25,557 nucleotides of DNA from Apostichopus californicus (Eukaryota; Echinodermata; Holothuroidea; Aspidochirotida; Stichopodidae). Both the position numbers and the translations under genes were made by a program. Below are positions 9,757-20,796 of the stretch, piece after piece. Under the pieces are notes generated by a model. It had not been told where the DNA came from. It ran no database searches and saw nothing but the letters and a program-made list of their open reading frames with translations. The stretch spans positions 1 to 25,557 of the forward strand of contig JAIPMN010001566.1 in assembly GCA_020650975.1 (NCBI GenBank). The letters are read 5' to 3'. Position 1 is the stretch's first letter; each line of letters begins with the position of its first letter.

Positions 9757-11189
9757 AGGGAAGGGTTTCCATAACAAACAGGATCATTTATTGCCATATT
9801 TTGAAAGCTACTAATGCCCAAGGCCGAAACTTTCATTCAACAGGTCGACGGTGACGACCAATTACATTAGCAGACAAGTACTACCAGACTTCATCTATGA
9901 ATTTAAACTGCCTTTTTTTCCCCGTTTTTTTTAAAGATCAGCAAAGCCGTATTGCAAGCCTTCCCTATCAACTCCATAAAATAAATAAGCCAATATTCCT
10001 TTCTTTCTAATGAATTTTTTTGAAAAATAAAAAGGTGGAACTTATAAAACTGTTTGAATACTAGAATGTCTTGCAATTCTCTTCCTTTAAAAATAAAATT
10101 AATACATGGAAAAAATTAAAAAAAGGTAGGCCAATTGCATTTTCTGGTTGCTGGCCATTCCTGATTTACTGTGACATTTCTGGAAGTTTCAAACAAGGCC
10201 CTGATTGAGCCATAAGAAGACAGTGCCTAAAGACTTCTTTTATTTAAAGCACACTGTTTACCGATCAAATTTTTTTCTTTTTTGTCATTCAGAAACAAAA
10301 TTTTTTGGGTAGCAAAAATAACTCTATAAGCCTATACAATAGCATATACACTCTAATTTTCCCCTGGCAGGATGGCAGCAAAACATTACAGGGTCTTTTA
10401 ACTCTTTTTTTTTCGTTTTTCTTTTCAACCTTTAAACCACTTACAAATGAAGGCATTCGATCATTTTTGGTCAATTTTTGCTTACCACAGTCAGGAATAT
10501 AACACACTGTACCAAAAGGAACAAATCATTCAAAACGTAACGAAAGTTTTCTCAGGTAGTTTAGTATACAAAGTCCTCTTTTACAAATAGTTGAAACATT
10601 TTTTACATCCAAAATAGTGACTTCAATAAGTTTTCTTCCTTTTCTTAGGGCACCAAAAAACACTTTACAACTTTTTCTCTGGTAATTTCTTGTTGTTCTA
10701 CAGTATTTCAAGAATAAAATAGGTTCCAATATAAAATGGTTATAGTAAAATACACTGTGCAAAAAAAGCAAGAAAAAAACAAAAAAAAACAAACAAACGA
10801 ACAAAAAAACAAAAAGATTTCTGTAGAAGACTATAATTCTTTTTTACACAAATAAACTCTTGAATAGTTCGCTTATCTATGAACTTTCAAATATCTGAAT
10901 ATCTTCATAAATATATAATTCTGAGTCACTCGTAAATACAGTGGGTTTATATGCTGTCTGGGCTAACTCAAAATCTCACTTCCATGCCAAGAATTTCAAA
11001 AAGAACTGCCTCGATTTTATAACGCAACTTCGCTCCGTGCCACAAACATCGTTTTTTTTTTAAGAATTTTTTTGGGAGTTGACTCTCTTTAAAATTTACA
11101 ATGATAATAATAATAATAATAATAATAATATAATAATAATAGTAATATAATCATTGGCAACTTTGAAAAAATATCAAAATAAAAATAAG
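9757..11189 (-). other. mex3: probable MEX3 3' UTR (3' end not fixed)
   Basis: This stretch follows the MEX3 stop codon directly and has no gene of its own. It is U-rich in the transcript sense. A consensus AATAAA on the minus strand at 9792-9787 is followed by a TGTTTGTTATGG stretch, as expected for a cleavage site near 9757-9772. An earlier signal lies at 10244-10239 and later ones at 8530-8525, 7665-7660 and 7306-7301, so shorter or longer forms are equally possible. Long AU-rich 3' UTRs are usual for this family. Confidence 0.35.
11103..11150. repeat. (AAT)n microsatellite
   Basis: An interrupted run of about fifteen ATA/AAT triplets, 40 to 87 bases beyond the MEX3 stop codon and so almost certainly inside its 3' UTR. 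Confidence 0.95.
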
Positions 11190-12439
11190 TTATGAAATGA
11201 TGCGGATAGCTTGAGTAACAATTTCCTGGCACACAGGACACTTCTTCTGGTCGGTCTCCGTAACTTGGTTGGCACAATCCATGCAGAACAGGTTATGTCC
11301 GCAGGGCACCAATGCAGCTATTATCTCCTTGTCTTCACACATTGTACACTTCTTTGAAGCCTCAATTGCCGAGCCGTTGCTACTGGAGTCGGAAGACGGG
11401 CTGTTCTCTATGCTCCCTTCCGAAGATCCAGAAGACATGGAACCTCCCGATGGCAGCAGAGAACCCAGCAGGCCGGAAAACGCAGGCCGACTGCCCTTGA
11501 GCGGGTCGCTGTTGAGCCTGATGGCTGGCTTGTGGTTGTGCATCACATCATCTGAGTTGTCCAACTGAGACTCCGAGCCGAAGCTGTGGGCGCGTTGTGG
11601 ACCCAGCGCGGAGTTGAATGGGTCGGGGTAACGGTTGACATCCCGCCAGAGATTACTGCTGCTCCCCACCTGTTGGTTCTGCAGCTCAAACGTGTTGTCG
11701 GAGATGACATCTGGGGACACGTCGTAAAAGTTGCTCTCCTGCTGGACAGAGTTGAACAACTGAGAGAAGATGTACTTAGCGGAAGTACTATTGGCGTTGA
11801 AGATGGAGTCGTTACCATTGCCGATGCTGTTGCTTCTCTGCGGGATGACCACTTCCTTCTGGCCACTCCCCACCATGGGATTAAAGGGGCCAATAGGAGT
11901 GAAGACGCTCATGTCTGGTGCACCAGTGATTGAGAAAGTCCCTGTGTCCGTACCGTTGGTTGCAAAATCATCCTGCTGACCCTTTTCATTGTCGAGCTGA
12001 CCCCCGGTACGCATCGCAATGTGGGCTTCAATCTCCTCTTTGGCCCTCTCTACATTATCAGGGAGCCCCGTCACTTCAAATACTGGCTCGTTATCCCTGC
12101 TAGGTGTGACTATGTATGTATTGGTCTGTTGTTGGATCCTCTTAATGGTTGCACCCTTTGGACCAACGACCAACCCAACCACACGGTAGGGAACTCTCAC
12201 CTGGAGCATGGTCTGCCCGGGGATAGCTGGAGGGGGTTGCCCTGGTAACCCTGGCCCTATCTGACCCTGGCTTCTCCTGGCTCTGATCTGACTGAAGTGT
12301 TCCGCGGCTTGCAGTATCTCTCTCTTGGCTGCTATCACATCCTCCTTTCGGCCTGTCACCACAAAGATGGGCTCCTCTCCCCGGACAGGAGTCTTGATGT
12401 ATGTGTTGGTCTTAGCACGGAGTGCTTTGATCTTGCATC
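11190..12439 (-). CDS. mex3: MEX3 RNA-binding KH/RING protein, exon 2
   Basis: This is the second and last coding exon, giving residues 74-489 of a 489-residue protein. MEX3 proteins bind mRNA through two KH domains and act in post-transcriptional repression; animal members with a RING can also act as ubiquitin ligases. The exon completes KH1 (CKIKALRAKTNTYIKTPVRG, from residue 75) and carries KH2 (about 152-216, GPKG loop at 166-169). A low-complexity serine-rich linker follows, then a C-terminal C3HC4 RING with C438, C441, C453, H455, C459, C462, C474 and C477. The protein ends TQAIRIIS, almost as in vertebrates. RLNSDP at 381-386 fits a 14-3-3 site and resembles RVRSDP in vertebrate MEX3B. 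The acceptor is CTTATTTTTCCTCCATAG|GA. The linker lacks the long repeats of the human proteins. Identity is very secure. Confidence 0.97.
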
Positions 12440-14106
12440 CTATGGAGGAAAAATAAGAAAAGAGAATGCCAAGTGAATAATGGTGAGGTACTGAATCAAA
12501 AGCAGGCAAGCATCAATTGCAACGTGAATCCAAATCTGAAAACAATTATGTGTCTCTTTGCAAATGTAGTGGATAAAACTAGTTCACACCTCCTCCTCCT
12601 CATAGGAGAGCAAACACTCTCTATCTACTCCATTAAAGTAATGTCAAGAAAAGAAATCAAATTGAACCACATGAACAGCAGTGCAAAGCCCTACGAGTGT
12701 CTGTCCCTCCTCTCCACAGGCATTGACCTATTACTATACTGGAATGAGCATGAAAACTCCGAAGTGATTTTATAACCATGGAATGAATATGGTTCCTCGC
12801 CGATCACATATCTTTGTGTATCTAAATAAACAGGACTATCTGCAGAACCCTGAAACCTGGGAAAGGAGGTTCACACTTTGTGACAGTGTCACTGGTCCCT
12901 TGTTACAACACTAACAGGCAAGAACAGCCACAGACTTCACTCTTAAACACAAAAGGGTATATTATATCTGGTTATCAGAATATTGTTATGAGGTTCAGTG
13001 GCTGAGTGTACATATTCTTCTGTATTGCAAATTAGATATTATTAACTCAGCCGTACTGCCAGTCATAAACACAAGAAACAATGGTCAAATAAACACACAA
13101 GTAACAGCTATGCATTCTTACACTTGTTCTTTCTTCACCCCTCCTCCCCTCAGCATTCATAATTAATTAGCTTTCCCTCCTTACCTCTCTAAGCCCTCCA
13201 GCTGTCATACATAGAGACAAGCAAAACTTCCACGCTGGAATCAACTGCTATTGCAAACACCCACACACTCGTTCACCAACAATGCATGTCCCCATTTAGT
13301 TTGAACTAGCTTCACAGGGGCGGCCATTGACATTCCAGCATAGCAAACAATTACACATTTACAAGCTCTCCACTCAAAAGTCTTTTCTCTGAAGCTAAGG
13401 CAAACCCGTACCATATGCAAGAGAATAATCTGCAGGCTGAATCAGTACACAAAGTCTCTTATCAATGAGTGTGTAGTGGAACAAACAAGCGAGTACACAA
13501 ACAGACAAAAACGAAACGGAACTTCCTGTCGTGAAGGTTCAAACTCCAGGTGACATAATATAGTAAACTAAACCTCTTTCGTTTTAATAAAGGTTCCACA
13601 CTCAGCAGTGACTACACTAACAGCCACTGGCAATTGTGGATTCACTAGTCCTGTTCGTTTCTTTAGTTTTTAATGGCCTAGGAGAGGTCACTGCAACAAA
13701 ATTATTGACACTTATAGCCAGGCAGACAGGCTTAAGAGCTAAAGATTATCACAACAACAATGTTCCTGTCTGGTAACAGAAATCAACAACATGTACTTGA
13801 ATGATGGTAGTACTATTGATAATATTGGCAAACTGCAAAGACAGATCAGAAATATAAAATTTGTTCACAACTTTTGAAAGAGCAAATCACATTTATAGAC
13901 AGGGCAGTTGTCTTGGGGACAGCAGTCTGGTGACCTCTTCAGTCTATCTGTCAGAGTTACTGTGTATTTCAACAGACAGTTGTTTAACACTCTATGAAGT
14001 CACCAGTCAGAAAATACAGTATTATTAACTGCTCCAAGTAAGTTATAACCCAGGAGTTACAATCACTTCATTACTACATAGTCATTGGTGGGTTACTACA
14101 GCATGC

Positions 14107-14155
14107 CATAACTTGTAGTGCTGGGTTTTTTCCACCCATAAAGTACCAAGTTATG
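14107..14155. other. 49-bp hairpin in the MEX3 intron
   Basis: CATAACTTG pairs perfectly with CAAGTTATG, and an inner TGGGT pairs with ACCCA around a T-rich loop. The stem between them is only partly paired and shorter than a typical microRNA precursor. Confidence 0.35.
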
Positions 14156-17100
14156 TTCAAAAACACAACTTCACAAATTGACTTGATCAACTTATCAAAC
14201 TTCTCTACACATCCAATGTGTCGTTCTCCTGCAAAGATTATTGCTTCCTTTCTTTCTTTTAATATAGCCTCAAACCCCCTTTAATAGAATTTTACAAACA
14301 TGGGATAGACTGTTACACCAAACCTCCTCTAGTTTGAACACTCGGTTCAATATTGGCACAAGAGCAAACAGATAGAACATTTAAGAAAAGGTTTGGATTT
14401 CTGTTTGTTGCCATAAAAATGTGGAAAATGTTGATCCAATATATACTATAACGAATGTACTAGCGACAGACTCCTAAATGAAAGGTAATTCACACAACCA
14501 GAGAACAAAATGGCTATCGTATTAGAGGGCTGGTGATCAATACGATTGTGATCGTCAATGCCTATTACAACCTTAATCATACTCCAGATCCCTCCAAGGG
14601 CTCAAGCAATCCTTCTGTACCTATTAATTGACGGGACAAGAAATTGATTTTCCTCAATCAAGGTCTCCCAATTTAGTCCACTGCCAATGCACGATACCAT
14701 TGTCTAGGCTCACACACAATCCACTCATTTATTGATCACCCTATTCATAACTCTCAAAATAAGACAGTCTGACTTTATATCCATTATATGAGTGGGATGG
14801 TTTTCCTGGTAATGCTCAAGTAATCATCAACTTACCACATTAACAAAGACCGAAGAGGTACTAGGTAGGTAAAGATGGCCCCTACTGGTGAGTTTTACAA
14901 ACACATAGTCATAATATATTATACTATATATCAGCAGAAGTCCAAGTTATTATTTGAACAGTAGCATGCATGTCACATGTTAGGATGTGGCTTCAATGGA
15001 ACAGGTACTTCTTTAACCAGAAATTGCTCAAAAATTTGAAAACAGGGCTATTCAAGTGACACAGACTGAGTGCTCAAAAGTGAAGTTATCAGTAGTTTGC
15101 ATGCACACTGTGGTAACACCATTGGAAAGAACTATTTTGTTTGTTATAATTTTTGGTATAATTCATTTTCTTAAGTGCTATGCAAAATGTTATCACATGA
15201 AATGATTTCCTGTTTGCTGATAATCAAGGTTCCATCAAATTCATAATTTGCTTGTCAACTTGGCACTTTCAGACCAGGACCATTACATTCTAGTCCAAAG
15301 ATATTTTAAAGCGGTAGGTTGCTGCCTCTCAAACATGTTAATTCAATGTTCCTAAAAAAATTTAATTCAATTATTGAAATTTTTTGTGACATTTCCAATC
15401 CTGTACTAATGCACATAAGGCAACTTAAAAGAACAACATCCTATGTTAGAAACCCCCTATCAAAGGAGAGTTTAATATATCAGCCTAAATTGTATTTCTT
15501 GATGTAAATATTTACTGCTACTACAGAATAAGTCCTTCAACTTTGAAGTCCCCAAATAATTCATGAAAATAGAAAACCAGCACACAATGGTAAGTTTTAC
15601 AAAAGGTAAAACTCTTTTAAGACTAACCACATCAGCAGATGTGACGGAAAAACAATCTTTTGTCCACCTCTTGCAAAGTTGTGAAATTTTGGACAAGCAC
15701 AAAAAATAAATCTTCTGTCATATCTTAATTTAAAATGACATGTTTTATAATCATCCAACCAAGTGGTTAAAAATAATGGTGACAAATGGTGTAGGCAAGC
15801 AATGGAAATTTGTTACACAACACCCTAGTGTACATTACATCACCCGTTATGACTAACACAGTATGACCAATGCCAACCTACACACAAATGATGTGTTCCA
15901 CCAAGCACAATAGCAGGTCTGTTGACCTGATCGAGGTTTGCAGTTATCACTGATGAGTAAGCAAAACAAGCTTTGCTTCCCATTTCAATGGGACGCTAAC
16001 CCTATCTAACCCTATTGCAGGAAATTATTTAGACTGTTTGTCTGTCCGAAACCAAGTTAACGTTTGTAAATACATGTTAGCTATCTAGATTATTATACAA
16101 CATATGCAATGAATTTTTGAGATGGAAATAAAAAAGATTCTATGGTGAATCCTTAAAACACTGTCTTAACAAGTTTCTGAACATTTACCGACCACACTTG
16201 GAAAAATGCCAAAATTCTTTTTAGGCTGGCATTTTCAACTTCATAAAAATTCTTAAAATTATTATCACTACAGAGTTCATAGTTCAGGAAGTGAGCGGAA
16301 GTTGAAATTATGAATATTTCCAAAATTCCAGGTACAATAATATGTAAACATGCTAGTCTTTCCAAACAATGAATAGTAACACAGTTGACATTTGTATACG
16401 TTTGTTCCTGAGCATAACAGTTTACAATTCTGCAAAAAATACACAACAACACAAAACTTTTTTCCAAGTTTCTAAAGGAATTCTGGTACTGTGGTTGCTC
16501 TTTAATAACATGTAAGACATTTGATTAAATACAGTTTTTAACTCCAAAAGAGTTATCTGAATTTGTTTTTAGTTTTGGTTAGTGCCAGCAATTTTTGTCT
16601 TTGAAACAAAAGGCCATGTCTTCAACAATTATCCAAGGACAATGTTTTTCCCTCAAATCTTTCAGAACTGAGAATCATCAAATCTTACTTTGCAACATAA
16701 ATTGTTACAAAGTTAACATGATGATGAGCACATGTCCATGAGAAATCAAAATCAGCTCATAAATACAGAAAAATTACCAACAGGGAAGGTGATTTTTCAA
16801 TTAACCACAGCCAAACCATTTGAAATGCTCAAAGCCTGAATCTCACAAAACAATACCTAGCCTAAATTGTAATCATTGAAAATGTTGTTAAACAACAACT
16901 CCCACAACAGTACAATGAAGAAACATTAAGCAGCACTTTATTTTTATTTTTTGTTTCCTTAGCCACTGTGCTAGTATAAAATTACTTTAGGCTATGCCTT
17001 TCATGAAAGCCAAATTGTTGCAGTTTGCATTTGGTCACCAGATTTCATCAACCATACTACTAGCATTCATAAAACAATCTGTTAATACTCAAAGTTGATA

Positions 17101-17643
17101 TTTATCTCAACAAATGAAGGTTGTTTACCAACAAGTAATTAATGTGGGCTAGGGTCATGCGAACAAACTTAGGAGTAGGCCTAATCATCATGTAGCTTAT
17201 ATCATGTATTTCACAATTTTAAAAAAGGTTCCTTACGTAAAGTGAATCTTTAAGTTTCAAGTTTACTAGGCTCTTACTGGCCAAGTCTAGAAAATTTACT
17301 GACCTGGCCCACAACAAAATTGTCATAATCCAAGTCATAATTTAAAAGCTGCTGCAAGTTACCAAAAACAGTTTGGGGTTAAGCATGGCCTAGAATGACA
17401 TTCAGCTGGAATATTTTTAACTTCAACAATAACAATGGCTTCACGTCAACTTAAGTGGAAAATCTTTAATTTATGCATTAAGGTAGGGCTAAGAGCGATT
17501 CTAGACACAAATGCATTCTTTGAACTTGGATAGTCCAGCCATGAACTAGAACTTAAAAAAGACCATAGCCCTAACATGTTTCAAAATTCAAGTATGCTTA
17601 GGGCCAGAAGTTGCTTAATAAATTATATCAAAAGCAATTTATC

Positions 17644-17838
17644 TCATAATAACTCGCATTTACGATCAACATAGCCTTGTATCCTGCACCACTTTATACC
17701 ATAATGTAGAAAGACATGAGGTCCATTTCCAGATGGATGCTGCACACCACGTTGCTTCAACTTCATCGTCTCGCATTCCCAAGCCCACGTTCTCGAGAAC
17801 AAAGGCGCTACCAACAGTACAACGTACAAACACTCCAT
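17644..17838 (-). CDS. small ORF with signal-peptide-like start inside the MEX3 intron
   Basis: A 64-residue frame starting MECLYVVLLVAPLFSRTWAW, with a hydrophobic core at residues 4-13 and a plausible signal-peptidase site after it. Four cysteines follow the scheme of a small secreted peptide. The local GC content is higher than in the rest of the intron. A good acceptor, CTTCTTCTGACGCTGCAG, lies just upstream on the same strand, so it could also be an alternative exon of a MEX3 transcript; the frame upstream closes within about 40 bases. No family is recognised, and chance is possible at this length. Confidence 0.15.
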   Translation of the reverse strand: MECLYVVLLVAPLFSRTWAWECETMKLKQRGVQHPSGNGPHVFLHYGIKWCRIQGYVDRKCELL

Positions 17839-17976
17839 ACACACCACACTGACAATATATGCCCTACTGTATCATATAGGCTTGATTGTACTGCCAACTG
17901 CAGCGTCAGAAGAAGCCCATACTACGCCATTTAAAAGTTAACACAGCGATGGAATATTTTGACTTAAAATACGTAC

Positions 17977-18196
17977 CTTGTCTACCTACGATTTCTGCAA
18001 CATGTTCAGAACTAGGAACAGGTACACATTCCGTGGTATTGCTGCTTTTAATTCTGGAAGTACTATCGAAGGGAGAATCGTCGTCGGGGTTTTCTAACCC
18101 CAGTAACGATAAGTTCAGGGCTAACGCTTGTAAACCCCTACTATCATCGACTCCATGGTTATCTCTTTCAATCTCAGGAAATATTGTACTCGGCAT
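17977..18196 (-). CDS. mex3: MEX3 RNA-binding KH/RING protein, coding exon 1
   Basis: This exon encodes residues 1-73 and the first base of codon 74. The start [12 protein letters not shown] matches the usual MPSSLFADLER start of vertebrate MEX3, an in-frame TAA lies 30 bases upstream and the ATG has A at -3, so the start is well fixed. A leucine-rich stretch ([13 protein letters not shown], residues 22-34) matches the nuclear-export-like segment of the family. [19 protein letters not shown] opens KH1 and is nearly invariant across animals. The exon ends CAA G|GTACGT and exon 2 begins GA TGC AAG, restoring GRQGCKIKAL. The break inside the KH1 GXXG loop is, as far as I recall, shared with vertebrate MEX3 genes. 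The DDD and serine-rich part (38-50) is the only loosely conserved piece. Confidence 0.96.
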
Positions 18197-18419
18197 GATG
18201 AATTTTAAAATGACATAGGATGGTTAATAGTAATATCTCACGTATAGAATCACAAGTATCGTAACGTCCTCATCACCAAATAATTTAGCACTAAAATCAA
18301 TCCCGAAGCGTGTCGCATGTGAACTGTAGCTGTTAATGAGTGTATAGCATGTAAGGCGCGGCGATCCTTATAACTGTTATGTGTGTGCCTAGCTAGCTGT
18401 TATTCGCGTAACTTACAAT

Positions 18420-18660
18420 ACGTTGTATGTAACTCCGTCTTCAATGCAATATGGCGGGTTACATTACGATGCAAACTAGTGACGTCACCGATTTTGTTTG
18501 TCACAACAAAAGGCAATTGCTCATGGAATTTGTACACGCAAACAAAGACGATTTTTGATTGGTTACAGGTTAAATTAAGGCGGGGCTTATCAACACGAGG
18601 CATTTTCCCGCGAAATTATTTTTAGTTGCAAACATCGTGGAAGCCTCGAAAATGGCAGGT
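18420..18660. promoter_or_regulatory. probable MEX3 promoter, possibly bidirectional
   Basis: This stretch lies 224-464 bp upstream of the MEX3 start codon and is richer in CpG than its surroundings. It packs several consensus sites: YY1-like CAATATGGCGGG (18447-18458), octamer-like ATGCAAAC near 18470, a perfect palindromic CRE GTGACGTCAC (18479-18488), an inverted CCAAT box GATTGG (18557-18562), a GC box GGCGGGGC (18579-18586) and a perfect E2F site TTTCCCGCGAAA (18604-18615). A second YY1-like AAAATGGC overlaps the divergent ATG at 18652. There is no TATA box at a clear position. The sites are seen; their use is inferred. Confidence 0.5.
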
Positions 18661-18819
18661 GCAATACAGTTTGTTGTTGATTACACGTACCTAGACAAAG
18701 AAATCAAACGGCGCGTTGGAACTTTTGGCGTGGGTTTTTATGGTGCTCAGGGCAATATTTGCGAAGCATTTTCTTTGTTGAAGGATACGAAAGCTGGCCT
18801 GCGCGGCAATTTGACCTGA
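18652..18819 (+). CDS. short divergent ORF next to the MEX3 promoter
   Basis: A 55-residue frame, MAGAIQFVVDYTYLDKEIKR onward, starting at an ATG in a strong context (AAAATGG) and reading away from MEX3. The nucleotide composition stays CpG-containing to the stop at 18817-18819. An ATTAAA signal at about 18912 is followed by a TGTATAAATGTATTGTT stretch, so a short unspliced transcript of about 300 bases is conceivable. I do not recognise the peptide. It may be a promoter-derived non-coding transcript, a first exon whose true donor I cannot pick, or a small lineage-specific protein. Confidence 0.2.
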   Translation: MAGAIQFVVDYTYLDKEIKRRVGTFGVGFYGAQGNICEAFSLLKDTKAGLRGNLT

Positions 18820-18929
18820 GCTTCGACAATATCCTGTGTATGTTAAATGTGCGTCAAAGTGTGTAGTATTGGCGGCAAATTGGTGATTTTCTTTCAAGTA
18901 TCGAATTTCACATTAAAGCCATCTACCAC

Positions 18930-20400
18930 ATTGTATAAATGTATTGTTACTGAATTACACTTGTAATATCTGCTCGAAAGTATTGATTAAAATATGGCAT
19001 TCTATTATGACTGTGTATATTACACAGATATCACAATTAATATGAAACAAATAAAATACTATAATAATAACGACAGGCAGAAAAAAAATTGCAAGCAAAT
19101 TCTGAACAGGAAATGTGTGGATTCACTGTTTATTTCCACCCCATCCACATACATACATACATACACAAACGCAATCGAGCCTCGGGGACGTGGTGCTGTA
19201 TAGCATAGTATTTGAGAGGTGGGGAAGAGAATGGGAATTCTTAAATGCCCCACTGATTGGGGTAGGGGCATGCCTTGAGTCGATCGTCGACATTCTGTAA
19301 AACAATTCATCAGAAACTGTGCGTAAGAAATCCATCGACTGACTGTTTTATCTCTGCTGACAATTGAGGAGCATCCCCTGGCCCTAGCTGGCGCAGCGGC
19401 CACCGCGAATTATGTTACTTGTCTGAGCTCACTCACGAAATTCACGCACCATGGTTCCCCATCTCTATCATCAGTTTGAGAAAAATGTTCAAATGGGCAG
19501 TTTGTTTTTACCGTAGACCAAGTGGTAACTTTTTTGGGGATGTATATCCCCTATCAACCCCACCCAAAAGCCAATATTAGTTAACAGAGCGTCTTTTGGA
19601 CCTAATTAAAGACCTAATTTATAATTTAAATTATACCTCAGAACATGCATCATTTGGCGTCTTAACTTTTTTTGGGGGGGGGCGAACCCAACCTCCCTTA
19701 TAATGGAAATCGGGTTCAACCACCCAAGGGCCACAACCCTCTTTTAAATATCCCGTAAATATCTTTCGCTGGCCATTCCATAAAGGTTCATGAGGACTGA
19801 ATGTAACTGAAAAAGGCGCAATTGGTCCTCTCCAGCATATATCAATAATTGATGTATGTTATAGTGTTAGTGACTTACAACCTCCTTCGGCGCATCAGAC
19901 ATAAAGAAAATTAACAAATAATCAAACTCCAAGACATTCTCTCTCAAAGTGAGGGCCATAAAAACTTCTTCCACCCCAGTGTTTAGGATTTCTCAATAAA
20001 TCCAACTAATGGTTATATCTGACCCTCGCAGGTTTATTGAGAACCCATTTTCTATAGTTATTGGTTATTAAAACCACGGAATATTGGCAATTGTTACGTA
20101 TGAATGGAAGGGTACTATTTAAACGGGCAAAATACCTTCCTCTGTCATTAAGCCGTTTAATAGGAAAACCAAGCTGATACTTAATATGGAATTAAGTTAT
20201 ATTCACGATGAATATATTTGAAATTACACGTGATTTGATACACTGACTGAATATTAACCTGAATTTACCATAAGAAAAGATCGTTTATTTATCAAGTAGG
20301 CTGCAGCCATCTGCAGTCATATAAACCAACGGATGAAACTTCGTAAAAAGAGGGCGGCATTGCTTTATACATATACCAATACATTACGTCCCTTGCGCTG
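18930..20400. other. intergenic, short simple repeats only
   Basis: No gene is seen. It contains a short (ACAT)n run at 19147-19165 and a nine-G run at 19674-19682 followed by CGAACCCAACC. Confidence 0.5.
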
Positions 20401-20481
20401 TGCGTAATTTCTTCAAAGTATAATATATATAATACCCGTCTGTTTGATCATGATGACCGCTATGAACCACATTGGTTTGAT

Positions 20482-20796
20482 ATGGTTTTGATATACAATA
20501 ACCAGCCTCCCTCTCACAATCGGTATTATATCATTCACAAGGAAGTCATGGATTTCCGGATATACCGGGATATTTATTTCTATCATACCGATTTCGCAGA
20601 AACATTTCAATTAGAATATATGCAACTATTGACAACATGTGGGGATACACCTTTCGGGAGATTAAGTAATCATTGCATTCAGTTAAAGGGATTAAGTCAA
20701 ATGTTTGAAATACATTTTAATGCAGATCAGGTAAACAAGACAAAATACCATCATCATGTACCGTATACTTATGTATACAATTTGAGACACAAATAA
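20482..20796 (+). CDS. candidate intronless small gene, 104 residues, unknown
   Basis: The ATG at 20482 has G at -3 and G at +4 and opens a 104-residue frame beginning MVLIYNNQPPSHNRYYIIHK. The same frame is open back to 20350, making nearly 150 codons without a stop in AT-rich DNA; by rough estimate about 0.1 such frames are expected by chance in a window of this size and composition. A TATA-like stretch (TATAATATATATAATA) lies about 50-60 bp upstream. The TAA stop lies inside a perfect AATAAA signal (20792-20797). The peptide is rich in tyrosine, histidine and aromatic residues, has no signal peptide or membrane segment, and matches nothing I know. An internal CAG|GTAAAC could act as a donor, making it an exon instead. 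Confidence 0.3.
   Translation: MVLIYNNQPPSHNRYYIIHKEVMDFRIYRDIYFYHTDFAETFQLEYMQLLTTCGDTPFGRLSNHCIQLKGLSQMFEIHFNADQVNKTKYHHHVPYTYVYNLRHK

Larger units (their letters stand above)
12440..17976 (-). other. mex3: MEX3 intron 1
   Basis: A 5,537-bp intron with donor CAAG|GTACGT and acceptor TTTTTCCTCCATAG, interrupting a codon after its first base. It splits the last glycine of the KH1 GXXG loop (G71-R72-Q73-G74). It is AT-rich and notably poor in the tandem and G-tract repeats that fill the flanks. I see no RNA gene in it. A short hairpin lies at 14107-14155 and a small secretory-looking ORF near the donor at 17644-17838. Confidence 0.9.

Noticed and set aside
11269-11979. Several plus-strand and shifted minus-strand open frames within MEX3 exon 2
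   Set aside because: They are shadows of the MEX3 coding frame, kept open by its higher GC content.
12440-12509. The open frame of exon 2 extends 24 codons further upstream to 12509
   Set aside because: That part is intron: the acceptor CCTCCATAG and the exact phase match with exon 1 put the exon boundary at 12439.
16153-16455. Minus-strand open frame of about 100 codons behind a good acceptor (TATTTTTTGCAG) in the MEX3 intron
   Set aside because: It has no ATG near its start, is very AT-rich, shows no recognisable motif and fits no known MEX3 exon. Such frames are expected in 5.5 kb of AT-rich intron.
17906-17976. Extension of the exon 1 reading beyond GRQG ([11 protein letters not shown]...)
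   Set aside because: It crosses the GTACGT donor; the family sequence GRQGCKIKAL is restored only by splicing to exon 2.
19059-19403. 114-codon minus-strand open frame right of the MEX3 promoter
   Set aside because: It crosses a tetranucleotide repeat, has no promoter-like context and shows no recognisable motif.
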